Source: Amorphophallus konjac
Taxonomy: Eukaryota > Streptophyta > Magnoliopsida > Alismatales > Araceae
DNA: 64,000 nt
Assembly: GCA_022559845.1 (NCBI GenBank)
Contig: CM040125.1
Location: 326,313,829-326,377,828 of the forward strand
Direction: 5' to 3'
Part shown: one piece after another, positions 10,539 to 20,061 of the stretch
How positions within the stretch are numbered: position 1 is the first letter of the stretch
How the letters are laid out: each line of letters starts with the position of its first letter
Notes under the pieces: generated by a model
Told to the model about the DNA's origin: nothing
What the model saw: the letters and a program-made list of their open reading frames with translations, nothing else
Databases searched by the model: none
Made by a program: the position numbers and the translations under genes

Positions 10539-13500
10539 TCAGAAATAAAATCTGCGTAGTGTGGTTGCGTTCCATGTCCGGGGAATGGGTTCCCCTTCCA
10601 TTGTGGCTAACCTGTACGCACCTTTCCCGAGCGTCTCGATCACTCGGTAGGGGCCTTCCCAGTTGGGGGATAGCTTGCCCGCCGCCTCCAGTGGTCGAGA
10701 CGCTTCGGTCTTCCTGAGGACGAAGTCCCCTGGTCGGAATTGTCTGCCTCGGACCTTGGTGTTGTAGTACCGAGTGAGGCGGCGCTGGTATTCCGTAGCT
10801 CGGACGTTCGCGATCTCTCGGAGTTCGTCTGCCAGGTCGAGGTTCTCGAGTAACTTCTGCTCGTTTGCCTCGGGCGAAAAGCTGATCACTCGGAGAGACG
10901 GATTGGCGATCTCTAACGGAACGACGGCTTCGGTGCCATATACCAGCTGAAAAGGGGTCTCACCGGTTGCCGTCCTGGGGGTCGTTCGGTGCGACCATAG
11001 TACGCTAGGCAGTTCCTCGAGCCAGCTACCCTTAGCCTTGCCGAGTCTGGTTTTTATGCCCTTCAAGATGGTCTTGTTGGCATTTTCAACCAGCCCGTTG
11101 GCCTGAGGGTGGGCGACCGAAGTGAAGTGGTTGCGGATATTTAGGTCGGCGCATCTGTCTCGGAAGTACCGAGAGTCGAATTGCCGCCCGTTATCGCTCA
11201 CTATCACTCGGGGGATGCCAAAGCGACAGATGATCGATTTCCATACGAAACCCCAGACGACTGTCTCGGTGATCCTTGCTGTTGCTTCAGCCTCGATCCA
11301 CTTGGTGAAGTAGTCGATGGCGACGATGATGAACTTCTTCTGGGATTGAGCCGTTGGGAATGGCCCAAGGATGTCGATCCCCCACCGAGCGAAAGGGTAG
11401 GGCTCGGTAAGGGTGATAAGTTCCGTGGCCGGCTGATGGACCAAATGGTCGAACCGCTGGCAACGGTCGCAATGTTGTGCGTAAGCCGTGCAGTCGCGCT
11501 GTAGGGTCGGCCACCAGTACCCCTGCCTTAGCAGGATTCTGGCCAGCGACCGACCTCCTGAATGTGCTCCGCACAGGCCTTGATGAATCTCTTCAACAGC
11601 TTGGCTTGCTTCGTCGGGACCGAGACACTTCAGAAGGGGCCCGGAGAACGATCTTCGGTAGAGAGCGTTGTCGAGGATGACGAAGCGCCGAGCTTGGTAC
11701 TTCATTCGGCGGGCTTCCCGAGGGTCGGAGGGCTCCCGGGAGTCCCGTAGCCAGGACAGGTAGGGGGAGCGCCAGTCGCCGGGAGTGGCCGAGTCAATGG
11801 CGAGGAGCTCCGAGTCTATGCTCGGGCGCTCTAGCTCTTCTAGGAGGACCGATCGTGTACCTTCTGGGTCTAGGGAGGAGGCCAGTCGGGAGAGGGCGTC
11901 CGCCCGAGAGTTTTGCTCCCGAGCTATTCGGACTACCTCGAACTCCTCGAACTGCTGGGCCAGGCTCCGGACCAACTGTAGGTATTTGATCATAGGTACC
12001 TCCCGAGCTTCGTACTCGCCATTGACCTGGCTTGCAACTAGCTGGGAGTCGGTGTGGATCCTGACTCGCTCGGCCCCCAACCGTCGGGCCATGCGGGCTC
12101 CCGAGATAAGGGCCTCGTACTCGGAAGCATTGTTGGACGCCAGAAAGTTGAACTTTAGGGCGTATTGCAACTCTATTCCTTCGGGGGACTTTAGGAGGAT
12201 CCCTGCGCCGCTGCCGATCGAGTTGGACGATCCATCGACGAACAGCTCCCAGGTTGGCCCGGTTGCTGTCGGAGGCCTGTCCTCGACCGGAACGGTGCTC
12301 TCGGCGATGAAGTCGGCGAGCGCTTGTCCTTTGATAGCTGATCGCGGCCGGTACGAGATGTCGTAGGCCCCGAGCATGATGGCCCATTTGACGAGTCGCC
12401 CCGAGGCTTCGGGATGGGCCAGAATCTTCTTCAGTGGCTCGCCGGTTAGCACGGTGATGGGATGCCCCTGGAAGTAGGGTCGGAGGCGCTTTGCGGAGGT
12501 AACCAACGCTAGCACGAGTTTCTCGGTTGCGGGGTACCTCCGCTCGGCCTCGTTGAGCACCTTGCTGGTGTAGTAGACCGGCCTCTCGATTCCCGAGTCA
12601 TTCCTGACTAGGACCGAGCTGACCGTTGATGGCGTCGCCGAGAGATAGAGCAACAAGACCTCGCCCGGGACGGGCTTGGAAAGCACCGGGGGCGAAGCCA
12701 GGAACTCTTTGAGCTCGGCGAACGCTGTCTGGCATTCCCCATCCCATGCGAACGTAGCAGATGCTATCTTGGGCCCCCTCATCAGCTTGAAGAAGGGCAG
12801 GCATCGTTCGGCCGCACGGGACAGGAAACGACTGAGAGCAGCGACACGCCCCGTCAGACGCTGGACGTCTTTAATGCACGTGGGCGGGCGCATGTCCAGG
12901 ATGGCCTGGACCTTGTCGGGGTTGGCTTCGATCCCTCGCTGAGTGACCAGGAAACCCAGGAACTTCCCGGATCTTACTCCAAAGGCGCACTTGGCGGGGT
13001 TGAGCTTCATGCAGTACTTCAGGAGGGTGCCGAAAGTCTCGGCGAGGTCGGTGAAGTGGTCTTGGGCCCTCGGGGTCTTGACGAGCATGTCGTCGATGTA
13101 GGCCTCGACGTTCCGACCTAACTGTCCCTCGAACATATGGTTGACCAGTCGCTGGTATGTGGCTCCAGCATTCTTCAATCCGAAGGGCATCCGGGTGTAG
13201 CAGTACACGCCGTAGTCGGTGATGAAGGCGGTCCTCTCGACATCTTCAGGGTTCATTCGGATCTGATGATAACCCGAATAGGCATCCAGGAAACTGAGTA
13301 TCTCGTTGCCCGAGGTTGAGTCAACCAATTGGTCGATGCTCGGTAGCGGATAGCAGTCCTTGGGGGTGGCCTTATTCAGATCGGTGAAGTCTACGCACAT
13401 TCGCCACTTGCCTGTAGTCTTCGGCACCAGGACGACGTTGGCTAGCCACGTTGGGTACAGGACCGGTCTGAAAAGACCAGTTTCTTGTCCCTTGGTGACC

Positions 13501-14594
13501 TGCGCCTTGATGATCGCCTGTTTCTCGGGCGCATGCTTCCTTCTCCGCTGCTGTACGGGTCTCACGGTGGTATCGAGGTTGAGCTTGTGCGTCACAGTCT
13601 CCTCTGGTATACCAGGGAGTTGATCATCGGACCAAGCAAAGACCCGAACGTACTCAGAAAGAAACTCCTTGTATTGCTGCTGTTCCTTTGGTGGTAGGTC
13701 GGCGCCGATCCTTACTCCTAGGGCCGGGTCGTCGTTCAGGAATACCGTTAATAACTCGCCACCGGGCTCGGTGGTCACGGCTTTTCCTTCGACTCCCCTG
13801 GGGCCCTTATCCTTCCCGTCCGGCCTTGAGGCTTCTACCGAGATATTGTAGCACCTTCTAGCCGTGGCCTGGTTACCTCGGACTTCCCCTAACCCGTTTT
13901 TGGTGGGAAACTTCATTTTTTGGTGATAGGTAGATGGTACGGCCTTTATTCGGCTGAGAATTTTTCGGCCGAAAATGGCGTTGTACGCTATCATACCTTT
14001 AATCACTATGAAGTCCACTATGACCGTAACGGTTTTGGGTGGGGTGCCGATAGTGACCGGCAGGCTTAGGGCTCCCTCGGGGTAGGTGGCCAGGCCATTA
14101 AACCCGCAAAGGGGCGTTCGGATCGGGCGGAGCTTGGATGGGTCTTCCCCCATCTTGAGAAAACAGTCATAAGATAATACATCGGGGGCGCTCCCATTAT
14201 CAACCAAAATCCTGTCTACATTACAGTGATTTATCGTGGCCGAGATAACGAGGGCATCGTCATGCGGGGTGCTCAGCCCTTCCAGGTCTTGGTCGGAGAA
14301 GACTATGACCTGGGGCTCCATCGGCGGGCCTCTGGGGGGCTCTAAGGCTCGGCTGGCTCGCTCGGCATGACGTTTCCTCCCTCGGCTGGTGTCGCCGCCC
14401 GATGCCGCTCCTCCGGAGATGACGTTGATGTGAACCCCTCGGGGGCGTTGTCGATCTCCTCTGCGGCGTCTCGGTCTTCTTTGTGCCCGATCGTGAACCG
14501 GGCTAGGTGCCCCAGACGGATGAGGCGCTCGATCTCGTCCTGGAGCTGATGGCAATCTCCGGTGTGGTGCCCGTGGTCGCCGTGGAACAGGCAA
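10539..14594 (-). CDS. pol: Element A Pol (protease, RT, two RNase H, integrase)
   Basis: Up to 1351 residues, but recognisable Pol text begins only near residue 53 (HINVISGG, about 14438); the Arg/Pro-rich start is gag read out of frame. Domains: protease with DNGS at about 132 (Asp-Asn-Gly instead of Asp-Thr/Ser-Gly); RT with the YIDD active site at 499-502; a first RNase H (about 610-770) whose catalytic Asp position reads LYLSATP, so it is probably inactive; an archaeal-type RNase H with Asp787, Glu825 and Asp849; integrase zinc finger His1004, His1011, Cys1042, Cys1045; catalytic triad Asp1074, Asp1134, Glu1170; a C-terminal NWEGPY module. No internal stop is seen. It overlaps gag by 253 bases in the -1 frame, so it needs frameshifting or has suffered a one-base change. 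This copy could still encode active enzymes. Confidence 0.93.
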   Translation of the reverse strand: MPVPRRPRAPHRRLPSAPGRDRAPHPSGAPSPVHDRAQRRPRRRRGDRQRPRGVHINVISGGAASGGDTSRGRKRHAERASRALEPPRGPPMEPQVIVFSDQDLEGLSTPHDDALVISATINHCNVDRILVDNGSAPDVLSYDCFLKMGEDPSKLRPIRTPLCGFNGLATYPEGALSLPVTIGTPPKTVTVIVDFIVIKGMIAYNAIFGRKILSRIKAVPSTYHQKMKFPTKNGLGEVRGNQATARRCYNISVEASRPDGKDKGPRGVEGKAVTTEPGGELLTVFLNDDPALGVRIGADLPPKEQQQYKEFLSEYVRVFAWSDDQLPGIPEETVTHKLNLDTTVRPVQQRRRKHAPEKQAIIKAQVTKGQETGLFRPVLYPTWLANVVLVPKTTGKWRMCVDFTDLNKATPKDCYPLPSIDQLVDSTSGNEILSFLDAYSGYHQIRMNPEDVERTAFITDYGVYCYTRMPFGLKNAGATYQRLVNHMFEGQLGRNVEAYIDDMLVKTPRAQDHFTDLAETFGTLLKYCMKLNPAKCAFGVRSGKFLGFLVTQRGIEANPDKVQAILDMRPPTCIKDVQRLTGRVAALSRFLSRAAERCLPFFKLMRGPKIASATFAWDGECQTAFAELKEFLASPPVLSKPVPGEVLLLYLSATPSTVSSVLVRNDSGIERPVYYTSKVLNEAERRYPATEKLVLALVTSAKRLRPYFQGHPITVLTGEPLKKILAHPEASGRLVKWAIMLGAYDISYRPRSAIKGQALADFIAESTVPVEDRPPTATGPTWELFVDGSSNSIGSGAGILLKSPEGIELQYALKFNFLASNNASEYEALISGARMARRLGAERVRIHTDSQLVASQVNGEYEAREVPMIKYLQLVRSLAQQFEEFEVVRIAREQNSRADALSRLASSLDPEGTRSVLLEELERPSIDSELLAIDSATPGDWRSPYLSWLRDSREPSDPREARRMKYQARRFVILDNALYRRSFSGPLLKCLGPDEASQAVEEIHQGLCGAHSGGRSLARILLRQGYWWPTLQRDCTAYAQHCDRCQRFDHLVHQPATELITLTEPYPFARWGIDILGPFPTAQSQKKFIIVAIDYFTKWIEAEATARITETVVWGFVWKSIICRFGIPRVIVSDNGRQFDSRYFRDRCADLNIRNHFTSVAHPQANGLVENANKTILKGIKTRLGKAKGSWLEELPSVLWSHRTTPRTATGETPFQLVYGTEAVVPLEIANPSLRVISFSPEANEQKLLENLDLADELREIANVRATEYQRRLTRYYNTKVRGRQFRPGDFVLRKTEASRPLEAAGKLSPNWEGPYRVIETLGKGAYRLATMEGEPIPRTWNATTLRRFYF

Positions 14595-15961
14595 TGCTTG
14601 TCCCGCTTGCGGTTTTTCGACCTCATTGGCTCGGGCTGGCGGAGAAGTCCCGAGTCTTTGATGTCTTCATAGATCTCGTAGACTGGCGCGGTCAAGGGGG
14701 TGTACCGCTCGTACTTTCTCTTGCGCTCTCCTTCTCGATCGCGCTTCTTACCCGAGCCAGGGTTTGGCTCGGAGGTCCGCTTCTTGTCCCCCTCCCGACC
14801 CGAGCCGGTTGCGTCTCGGCAGGCGCTGAGTACTTCTTCGCACTCGGCGTGGCGCAGTGCCAGAGTCACTAGCTCGGCAAGGGTCGAGGGAGGGTGGAGG
14901 ACAAGCTCGCGGCGGAGATTCTCGTCCCGGGTGCCCCCGGTCAGTGCGGTTGTGGCTGAGGCCACATCCAGGCGGGGGATCCTGAGGGCTTCTGATTTAA
15001 ATCGGTGGACGTAAGTCCGGAGCCTCTCCCCTTGCGCCTGTTTGAGAGCCAGGAGCCCCGCCACTGACCTTGGGGGGGCGCTGCCGGCGAAACTCTCCTT
15101 GAAAACTCGCCCGAATTGCCTGAAGTCTCGGATGGACCCAGGGGCGAGGGCCCGGAACCATGCCTGAGCACCTTGGACCAGGGTGGCCGCGAAGGCTCGG
15201 CATTTGATGGGATCCGGCGTTCCATGAAGGGTCACCAGGGCGTCGAAGCTATCGTAGTGGTCGGCTGGGTCGCCCTGGCCGTCGTAGAGCTTGAAGGTCG
15301 GAATGGAGGCTCTGGGAGAGACCTCTGCCTTCAAGATGTACTCGGAGAAAGGGGATTTCTCCTCGTCCTCCGGGAGAGAGGTCTTCTGCAGGGCGCGGAG
15401 GGCGCGCTCTTGCTCTGCGAACCGTCTCTCGAAATCTCGCAGCCGGAGGGACAGCTCTGGCTGCAGTCGCACCGTGGGGCTGGGGGGGGCGTCTTGGCGG
15501 TCTCCCGGGGCACTAGTGCCCGGGCGCGGCGGCCTCGCCCCCTGTTTCCCTTTCCTCGGCGTGGAGGAAGCCTCTTGCTCCGCAGGCGGAGCATGCGAGG
15601 GTCCTCCGACGTCGTTGCGGAGGAGCTGTCGGCCGCGGAGGGTGAAGCGGCCTCCGGCGGTGTGCTGCGTCGCACTCCTTCGAGGGGGACTTCCTGACGG
15701 GGCGCGGGACCTTGCGTCCCTAGCCGCCTGGGCCCTCATGAGCTCCACGAGGACGTCCATCTTTTCGTTGAGGGCCTGGAAGGCGTTGGCGCCACCGTCG
15801 AGGGGTGCCCCTGTCTCCGCCGGGGGGGGTGGTGGCCTGTTGGTGGGGATGCTGGCGTTGGAGGGGGGGCTCTGTGAGACCCTAGAGGGGGCGCCTCCCG
15901 CCGCCGCCACAGCCTTACCTGCCCCACCGGCGGATCTCCTCCCTGAGCTTCTTCTCACCAT
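14342..15961 (-). CDS. gag: Element A Gag
   Basis: 539 residues from the ATG at 15961, the first in-frame ATG after the primer-binding site (the open frame runs on into the LTR, which is not expected to be translated). Residues 1-190 are low-complexity, rich in Arg, Pro and Ser. The central part holds the retrotransposon Gag fold, recognisable from YDGQGDPADHYDSF and the WFRALAPGSI segment. Near the C-terminus a C-x2-H-x4-H-x4-C knuckle (CLFHGDHGHHTGDC), followed by an amphipathic ERLIRLGHL helix, is the Tat-type replacement for the usual CCHC zinc finger. Gag packages the genomic RNA into cytoplasmic particles. The last 84 codons overlap pol in another frame; the text after the knuckle and its short charged stretch (around 14430) is probably not the natural continuation. 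Confidence 0.9.
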   Translation of the reverse strand: MVRRSSGRRSAGGAGKAVAAAGGAPSRVSQSPPSNASIPTNRPPPPPAETGAPLDGGANAFQALNEKMDVLVELMRAQAARDARSRAPSGSPPRRSATQHTAGGRFTLRGRQLLRNDVGGPSHAPPAEQEASSTPRKGKQGARPPRPGTSAPGDRQDAPPSPTVRLQPELSLRLRDFERRFAEQERALRALQKTSLPEDEEKSPFSEYILKAEVSPRASIPTFKLYDGQGDPADHYDSFDALVTLHGTPDPIKCRAFAATLVQGAQAWFRALAPGSIRDFRQFGRVFKESFAGSAPPRSVAGLLALKQAQGERLRTYVHRFKSEALRIPRLDVASATTALTGGTRDENLRRELVLHPPSTLAELVTLALRHAECEEVLSACRDATGSGREGDKKRTSEPNPGSGKKRDREGERKRKYERYTPLTAPVYEIYEDIKDSGLLRQPEPMRSKNRKRDKHCLFHGDHGHHTGDCHQLQDEIERLIRLGHLARFTIGHKEDRDAAEEIDNAPEGFTSTSSPEERHRAATPAEGGNVMPSEPAEP

Positions 15962-15980
15962 CTCGGCTCTTCGTGCGTTT

Positions 15981-15996
15981 CCCACAGACGGCGCCA
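15981..15996 (-). other. Element A primer-binding site
   Basis: Two bases inside the 5' LTR the minus strand reads TGGCGCCGTCTGTGGG. TGGCGCCG fits the 3' end of plant tRNA-Asp, while the following bases match less well, so the exact primer tRNA is not certain. Minus-strand cDNA synthesis would start here. Confidence 0.8.
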
Positions 15997-15998
15997 GA

Positions 15999-16786
15999 TG
16001 AAGAGGCGAGATCTCGCGCTGGATCCTGAGCGGGCTGTGGATCACCAGAAGATGAATCTGCAAGAGAGGGAAACGTATCAGAGGGCCCAGGGGATCTCCC
16101 TGGGGCAAAACCCTCCGATGGCTAAGTCAGTGGAGCTATGGTGGAAGCGATAATGGGGGGAGGAGAGAGCTGATGCGCGAGAATCCTCTCCACCAAAGGG
16201 TGAAGCGAGTCGTGCTCAGGAGCTTAGGGTGTGTGAATGCCTTGTTCATCTTACCTTCTTCCGGAGGGTATCCCTTGCTTAAATAGTGCGCCGCCTTCAG
16301 GAGTCCTGTAAGCTGAGGGGTTCCCGGCGGGAGTTACGTCTTTAACGGGGGCTTTCATGGCCTGATCGTGGGAACGTTATCCCCTTGGAGTCCGGCGGCT
16401 CCCCTGACTCTCCCGCTGGCGGAGGACTCTGAACGGCTGCACCTGCGGATTAATCAACCGGCCTTACCGAGCTTCGGGGATGCTAGCTCTTGCCCGAGCG
16501 ATAGGCATGGCCCGGCGAAGGTGGGGTCGGATAGGTCGGCTGGAGCCTATCTCTCTCGGACGGGGAGAGGGCTTTTAGGCCGGACCTTCCTTGGGACCAG
16601 ACCGTTGTCTCGGGCCCTCCGAGCCTAGAAGGCCGCCGGGGAGAGTTAGTTCCTCGAGTCTTATTTATTGGGCTTTTCTTCCCTAAGTGGGCCCGGTGGG
16701 CTATCACTCGGGTGGGCTCGCCTGGTTGGACCTTGTGGGTCTTGTTGGGCTGCCTTTGTGGTGGGCTGCGGAAATCCCCCTCTCCA
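15999..16786 (-). repeat. Element A 5' LTR
   Basis: 788 bases, starting with TGGAGAGG and ending with CTTCA on the minus strand. It should hold the promoter and transcript start of the element. The outer flank 16787-16791 is GTACC, identical to the bases before the other LTR. Confidence 0.97.
16278..16285 (-). promoter_or_regulatory. Element A LTR TATA box
   Basis: The minus strand reads TATTTAAG in a GC-rich setting, about 500 bases into the LTR. It is the best TATA candidate in the LTR and is identical in both copies (5943-5950). It would put the RNA start about 30 bases downstream, leaving roughly 250 bases of R-U5. Confidence 0.5.
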
Positions 16787-16791
16787 GTACC

Positions 16792-17155
16792 TAATCACCC
16801 AACATCCAAAACCTTCCAGAAATGCATAAGAGTGAACATTTGTTACCTTCGCAATCCCAATGACTGTTTTGCAATATTGGAGCTTACCATTTCCTTTTAA
16901 TGGTCATTGCATGGGATTTTCAACCTGTTTGGTCTTGTTGATGATGCGGTACATGTTCATCCAATCCTTTGACTTCAAGAAGGTATTCACCATGAATTTC
17001 AGTCATGCAAAGCAAAGTTATCACATTTTGCATGAGATCCTTGATTAACCATTCATTCATCAATTGATGTTTTGCATACCACATGCGCACAAGCGTGCAC
17101 ACAAGTTTTGTCAACATTAAAACTAAATCATCAAACTCACCAAGGGGTCCAACAA
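16792..17155. other. Unassigned DNA, continuation of the sequence interrupted by element A
   Basis: This joins to 5658 once element A and one copy of GTACC are removed. It is AT-rich. Short minus-strand open frames are present (for example text around 16900-16990), but I recognise no domain. It ends at the 29-base repeat that borders element C. Confidence 0.4.
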
Positions 17156-17184
17156 AAATGACTATTATGCTCTGGAGACATCTC
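17156..17184 (+). repeat. 29-base direct repeat, left copy
   Basis: AAATGACTATTATGCTCTGG and the next nine bases are identical to 32117-32145. The flanks on both sides differ. The repeat lies exactly where homology to the LTR of element C begins. Confidence 0.9.
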
Positions 17185-17392
17185 TTTGTGGGAAAAAAAA
17201 TAAAAAAAGGTAGAAAAATATAGAGGAAAATAGAACAAAATGGAGAAAAGTAGATATTCATATACCCGGGTCTCGTCCTACATCAAATAGAGTGACCTAT
17301 CACCCCGCACTCAGCACGACCACATGTGCAATCCATCATCGTCTCTACTGCGGAGTCCATTCTGCTGGGCACTGGGGTTTCGTCCTACATCA
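17185..17392 (+). repeat. Element C 5' LTR remnant
   Basis: Only the U5 end survives, from the purine-rich GTGGGAAAAA stretch to the terminal CATCA. It is about 85-90% identical by eye to the end of the 3' LTR. Confidence 0.8.
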
Positions 17393-17394
17393 AA

Positions 17395-17408
17395 TTGGTA
17401 TCAAAGCC
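17395..17408 (+). other. Element C primer-binding site
   Basis: TTGGTATCAAAGCC starts two bases after the LTR end. It differs by one base from the standard tRNA-iMet complement TGGTATCAGAGC. Confidence 0.85.
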
Positions 17409-17566
17409 CTAGGGAATCAACTTATTTTCATAAGTTGAGGTCCTTAGTTTATGCGGTGTGCTTCCTCTTCCGATTATATTTGCCGCGTATTTACCTAATA
17501 GGAAACGTACAGAAATTGATTCTAATGATATGGAATCAGAAAATTGTATTTCACCTGATATTATTG

Positions 17567-19994
17567 TGTGACGACCCGAGGATCCGAGTACCGGAAAGGA
17601 ACCGGCGCGTCTCGAATCTCGGCCCGCCAACCCACGAGCCCGAAGACACGGAAGGGTAGAAAGGAGTGGTGTGGGGTATAAGAGAAGCTGCAACATCCAC
17701 AGAGATAGCACAATAATCAAAAGAAAATACACATAATAATAAATAATTCAAACTGCTACAAGGTCCACAGTGTCTCATGTCCAAAGAAAGTACAGTCAAC
17801 AGGAAAGAAAGTACAACTACACGGGGCATCCCCCGGCGTACAACAACACGGGGCATCCCCCGGAGTACAACTACGCGGGGCATCCCCCGGCTCTGGCAGA
17901 CTGGCAACTAACCCTGGCTAGAAGAACCACGCTGAAACTCGGCCACGCCTCCCGTCGACCCCGCCTCACCTGAAGAGCAGGGATGAGCCTCATCTCATTG
18001 GCCCAGTAGGGATCCCGCGAATCCCCACCTCGCACGAAAAACGAGGAAGAAGAAGACAACCCTACCAACCGAGAGTACGGTAGAACCGACAAGCTAAAGT
18101 AAATAAACGGAAAAGTCGCCTACTCTAACGGTACCGTAGTACGGAACCTCGGTCCAACAAAAACACGAGTCCACGCCTGCCAGTGAACAGGAGCACCACC
18201 TACCAGAAGAACGACCGGATGCGTCCCCTGACGTCTTATACCGCGTCACAAGTGTCCAGCTACAACGCCCCAGGCGCGAGCCTTAGACACGCTCAGTAAC
18301 CAGAAGTAACTGTAAAACAAGGACTAGCTGAGGTCACGCTCGTCAGCGCGGGTCCGAACCCTTAGCCTCGTGTGCACACTCAGACCGTACGCCCTAGGCC
18401 TGTCCTCTAGCTGGTATTTCCCCCTAAACCCGGACTCGGAAGTACGCGAGGGCCCTGCGGTAACCAGCCTACTCACCGCCTCTCTCGGGTACGCCGCTCA
18501 GCCACTCCCAGGCGAGCCAGCACACGCGTGTCGTGGGAAAGCTACGACTAGTGGTAGGGTAACTGGAAGTAAGGACTAATCCACGAAAACCACCGACCAA
18601 ACACTAGCACAGACTCTCGATGACCATACGGTAAGTACGGATGCCAGGGACACATATGAGCTCCGACCGTCCCTCAAGTCACACGGCACCCCCACCGGTA
18701 ACTGACTCTCCGGGGAACCCCGGGCGCCCCTGTGGCTCTCACTGGGTGCCCACGGCATCCCTAGGGCCACACGCCACAACCGGGTCCGCAACTCGCCCAA
18801 CCGGAGGTCACGCTACCCGCAAAAATACGGTTCGGGGGAGGGGATGGTCGCGCTAGGTATCCCTAGCGCGACACCGAAGAACGCGCTAGCTTTGGCTAGC
18901 GCGATCTTCCATGTCGCGCTGCCCAAAGCCAGCGCGTTCACACCTGAACGCGCTAGTTTTGGGTAGCGCGATCTGGACATCGCGCTACCTGAACCAGGCG
19001 CGTTCCCCACCGCCTTACTGTTCATCTTCTCAGACGGACACGCTCGGACGACATGGCGCGTTCATCAAGAACGCGCCACTGGACTATAGCGCGACAACGG
19101 GCCGAGCCCGGTTTCGCGAAACACGCCCAAAAACGTAGATACACGCCCATTCACCACTCCTGGTGAAGGGAAAACAATGGGGAATCACCCCACAACACCC
19201 TAGCATGCATCTAGGACCCCCAAATCGATCAAAAAGCCCCATGAATCGACGGATCCGGCGCTCAAACCCCAACATGGAAATACCCCCCCCCCCCCCCCCG
19301 GCATGAATCTAGCCCCTCTCGGCCTCTCCACGGCCTATAAATCACGGGGAATGCTAGGAAGAGGGTAAGGATTCGTCCCCCTACCTCAAGGAAGCTCGAA
19401 ATCCACCGAACCACCGCCGAAATCAAAGATGAAGCTTTTACTCCCACGAACGCCCCGCCTCTCGCCGTGAAAAGCACGCCACCGGGACCGCCTTGCCGCC
19501 GCTGCCACGCCGTTGCCGGAGTGAGGGGGGCCGCGTCTCGGTCGCCCGGGGGAAGAAGATCGGCCGCGGGGGAGGGGGAGCTCTCACGGTGAAGGAAGGA
19601 GGAAGAAGAAGAAAAGAAAAAGGTAAAAGAAAAGAAAAAGAATTGATATATATAGAAAATCCGGAAAATACCAAAAATACCGAAAAATAGAAAAAATACA
19701 CCTCCTCGACCGTCTCGACGCGCTGATCGCAACGGTACCACTCGCGGGCTGGTGAACGACCCGGTTCACCCGCTACAGGGTTCCGAAGGATTCGCCGAAA
19801 CCCGTACGCGGAAATCGGAAAACGCGCACGGAAAAGCCACGGACACACTCCGGGCCTCCGAAACGACTCCGGATCGCGCCGATCCGAACACGAAAGATGT
19901 CCGAAATGAAATTTCGGACACAACAGGGTCAGACACTCCGAAAAACCAGATCCGAGACCCATAACGAAGGATCCGAAAGATCCGGGACATCACA
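17567..19994 (-). repeat. Element B 3' LTR
   Basis: 2428 bases. Contains three 20-25-base tandem copies of ACACGGGGCATCCCCCGG (17819-17892), a cluster of GCGC-rich palindromes (18841-19088) and a run of C (19285-19302) that is much shorter in the other LTR. About 1-2% differences from the 5' LTR except in a block at about 18205-18700, where the two are far apart. Confidence 0.95.
18841..19088. repeat. Palindrome cluster in element B 3' LTR
   Basis: Same arrangement as at 26196-26443. Its near-identity between LTRs contrasts with the diverged block that ends about 140 bases upstream. Confidence 0.8.
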
Positions 19995-20010
19995 GCCCTC
20001 CCCCCTTAAA
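19995..20010 (-). other. Element B polypurine tract
   Basis: TTTAAGGGGGGAGGGC on the minus strand, directly before the TGTGATG start of the 3' LTR. Confidence 0.93.
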
Positions 20011-20061
20011 CGAATTTCGTCCTCGAAATTCAAGGACAAGGCACAAGGACGGGGGAAAGAC

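Larger units (their letters stand above)
5664..16786 (-). mobile_element. Element A: complete Tat-lineage Ty3/gypsy retrotransposon
   Basis: An 11.1-kb element bounded by two LTRs (5664-6449 and 15999-16786), flanked by the five-base target-site duplication GTACC (5659-5663 and 16787-16791). The order on the minus strand is LTR, primer-binding site, gag, protease, RT, RNase H, archaeal-type RNase H, integrase, a long 4-kb stretch, polypurine tract, LTR. Integrase after RT makes it Ty3/gypsy. The second RNase H and the long 3' region with opposite-strand genes are marks of the Tat lineage. The LTRs differ by only two substitutions and two one-base indels, so it inserted recently. It interrupted older retroelement DNA (3989-5658 and 16792 onward). 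Gag and pol are in different frames. Confidence 0.97.

Noticed and set aside
16920..17261. 113-codon minus-strand frame
   Set aside because: It crosses from unassigned DNA through the 29-base repeat into the LTR remnant of element C, so it cannot be one gene.
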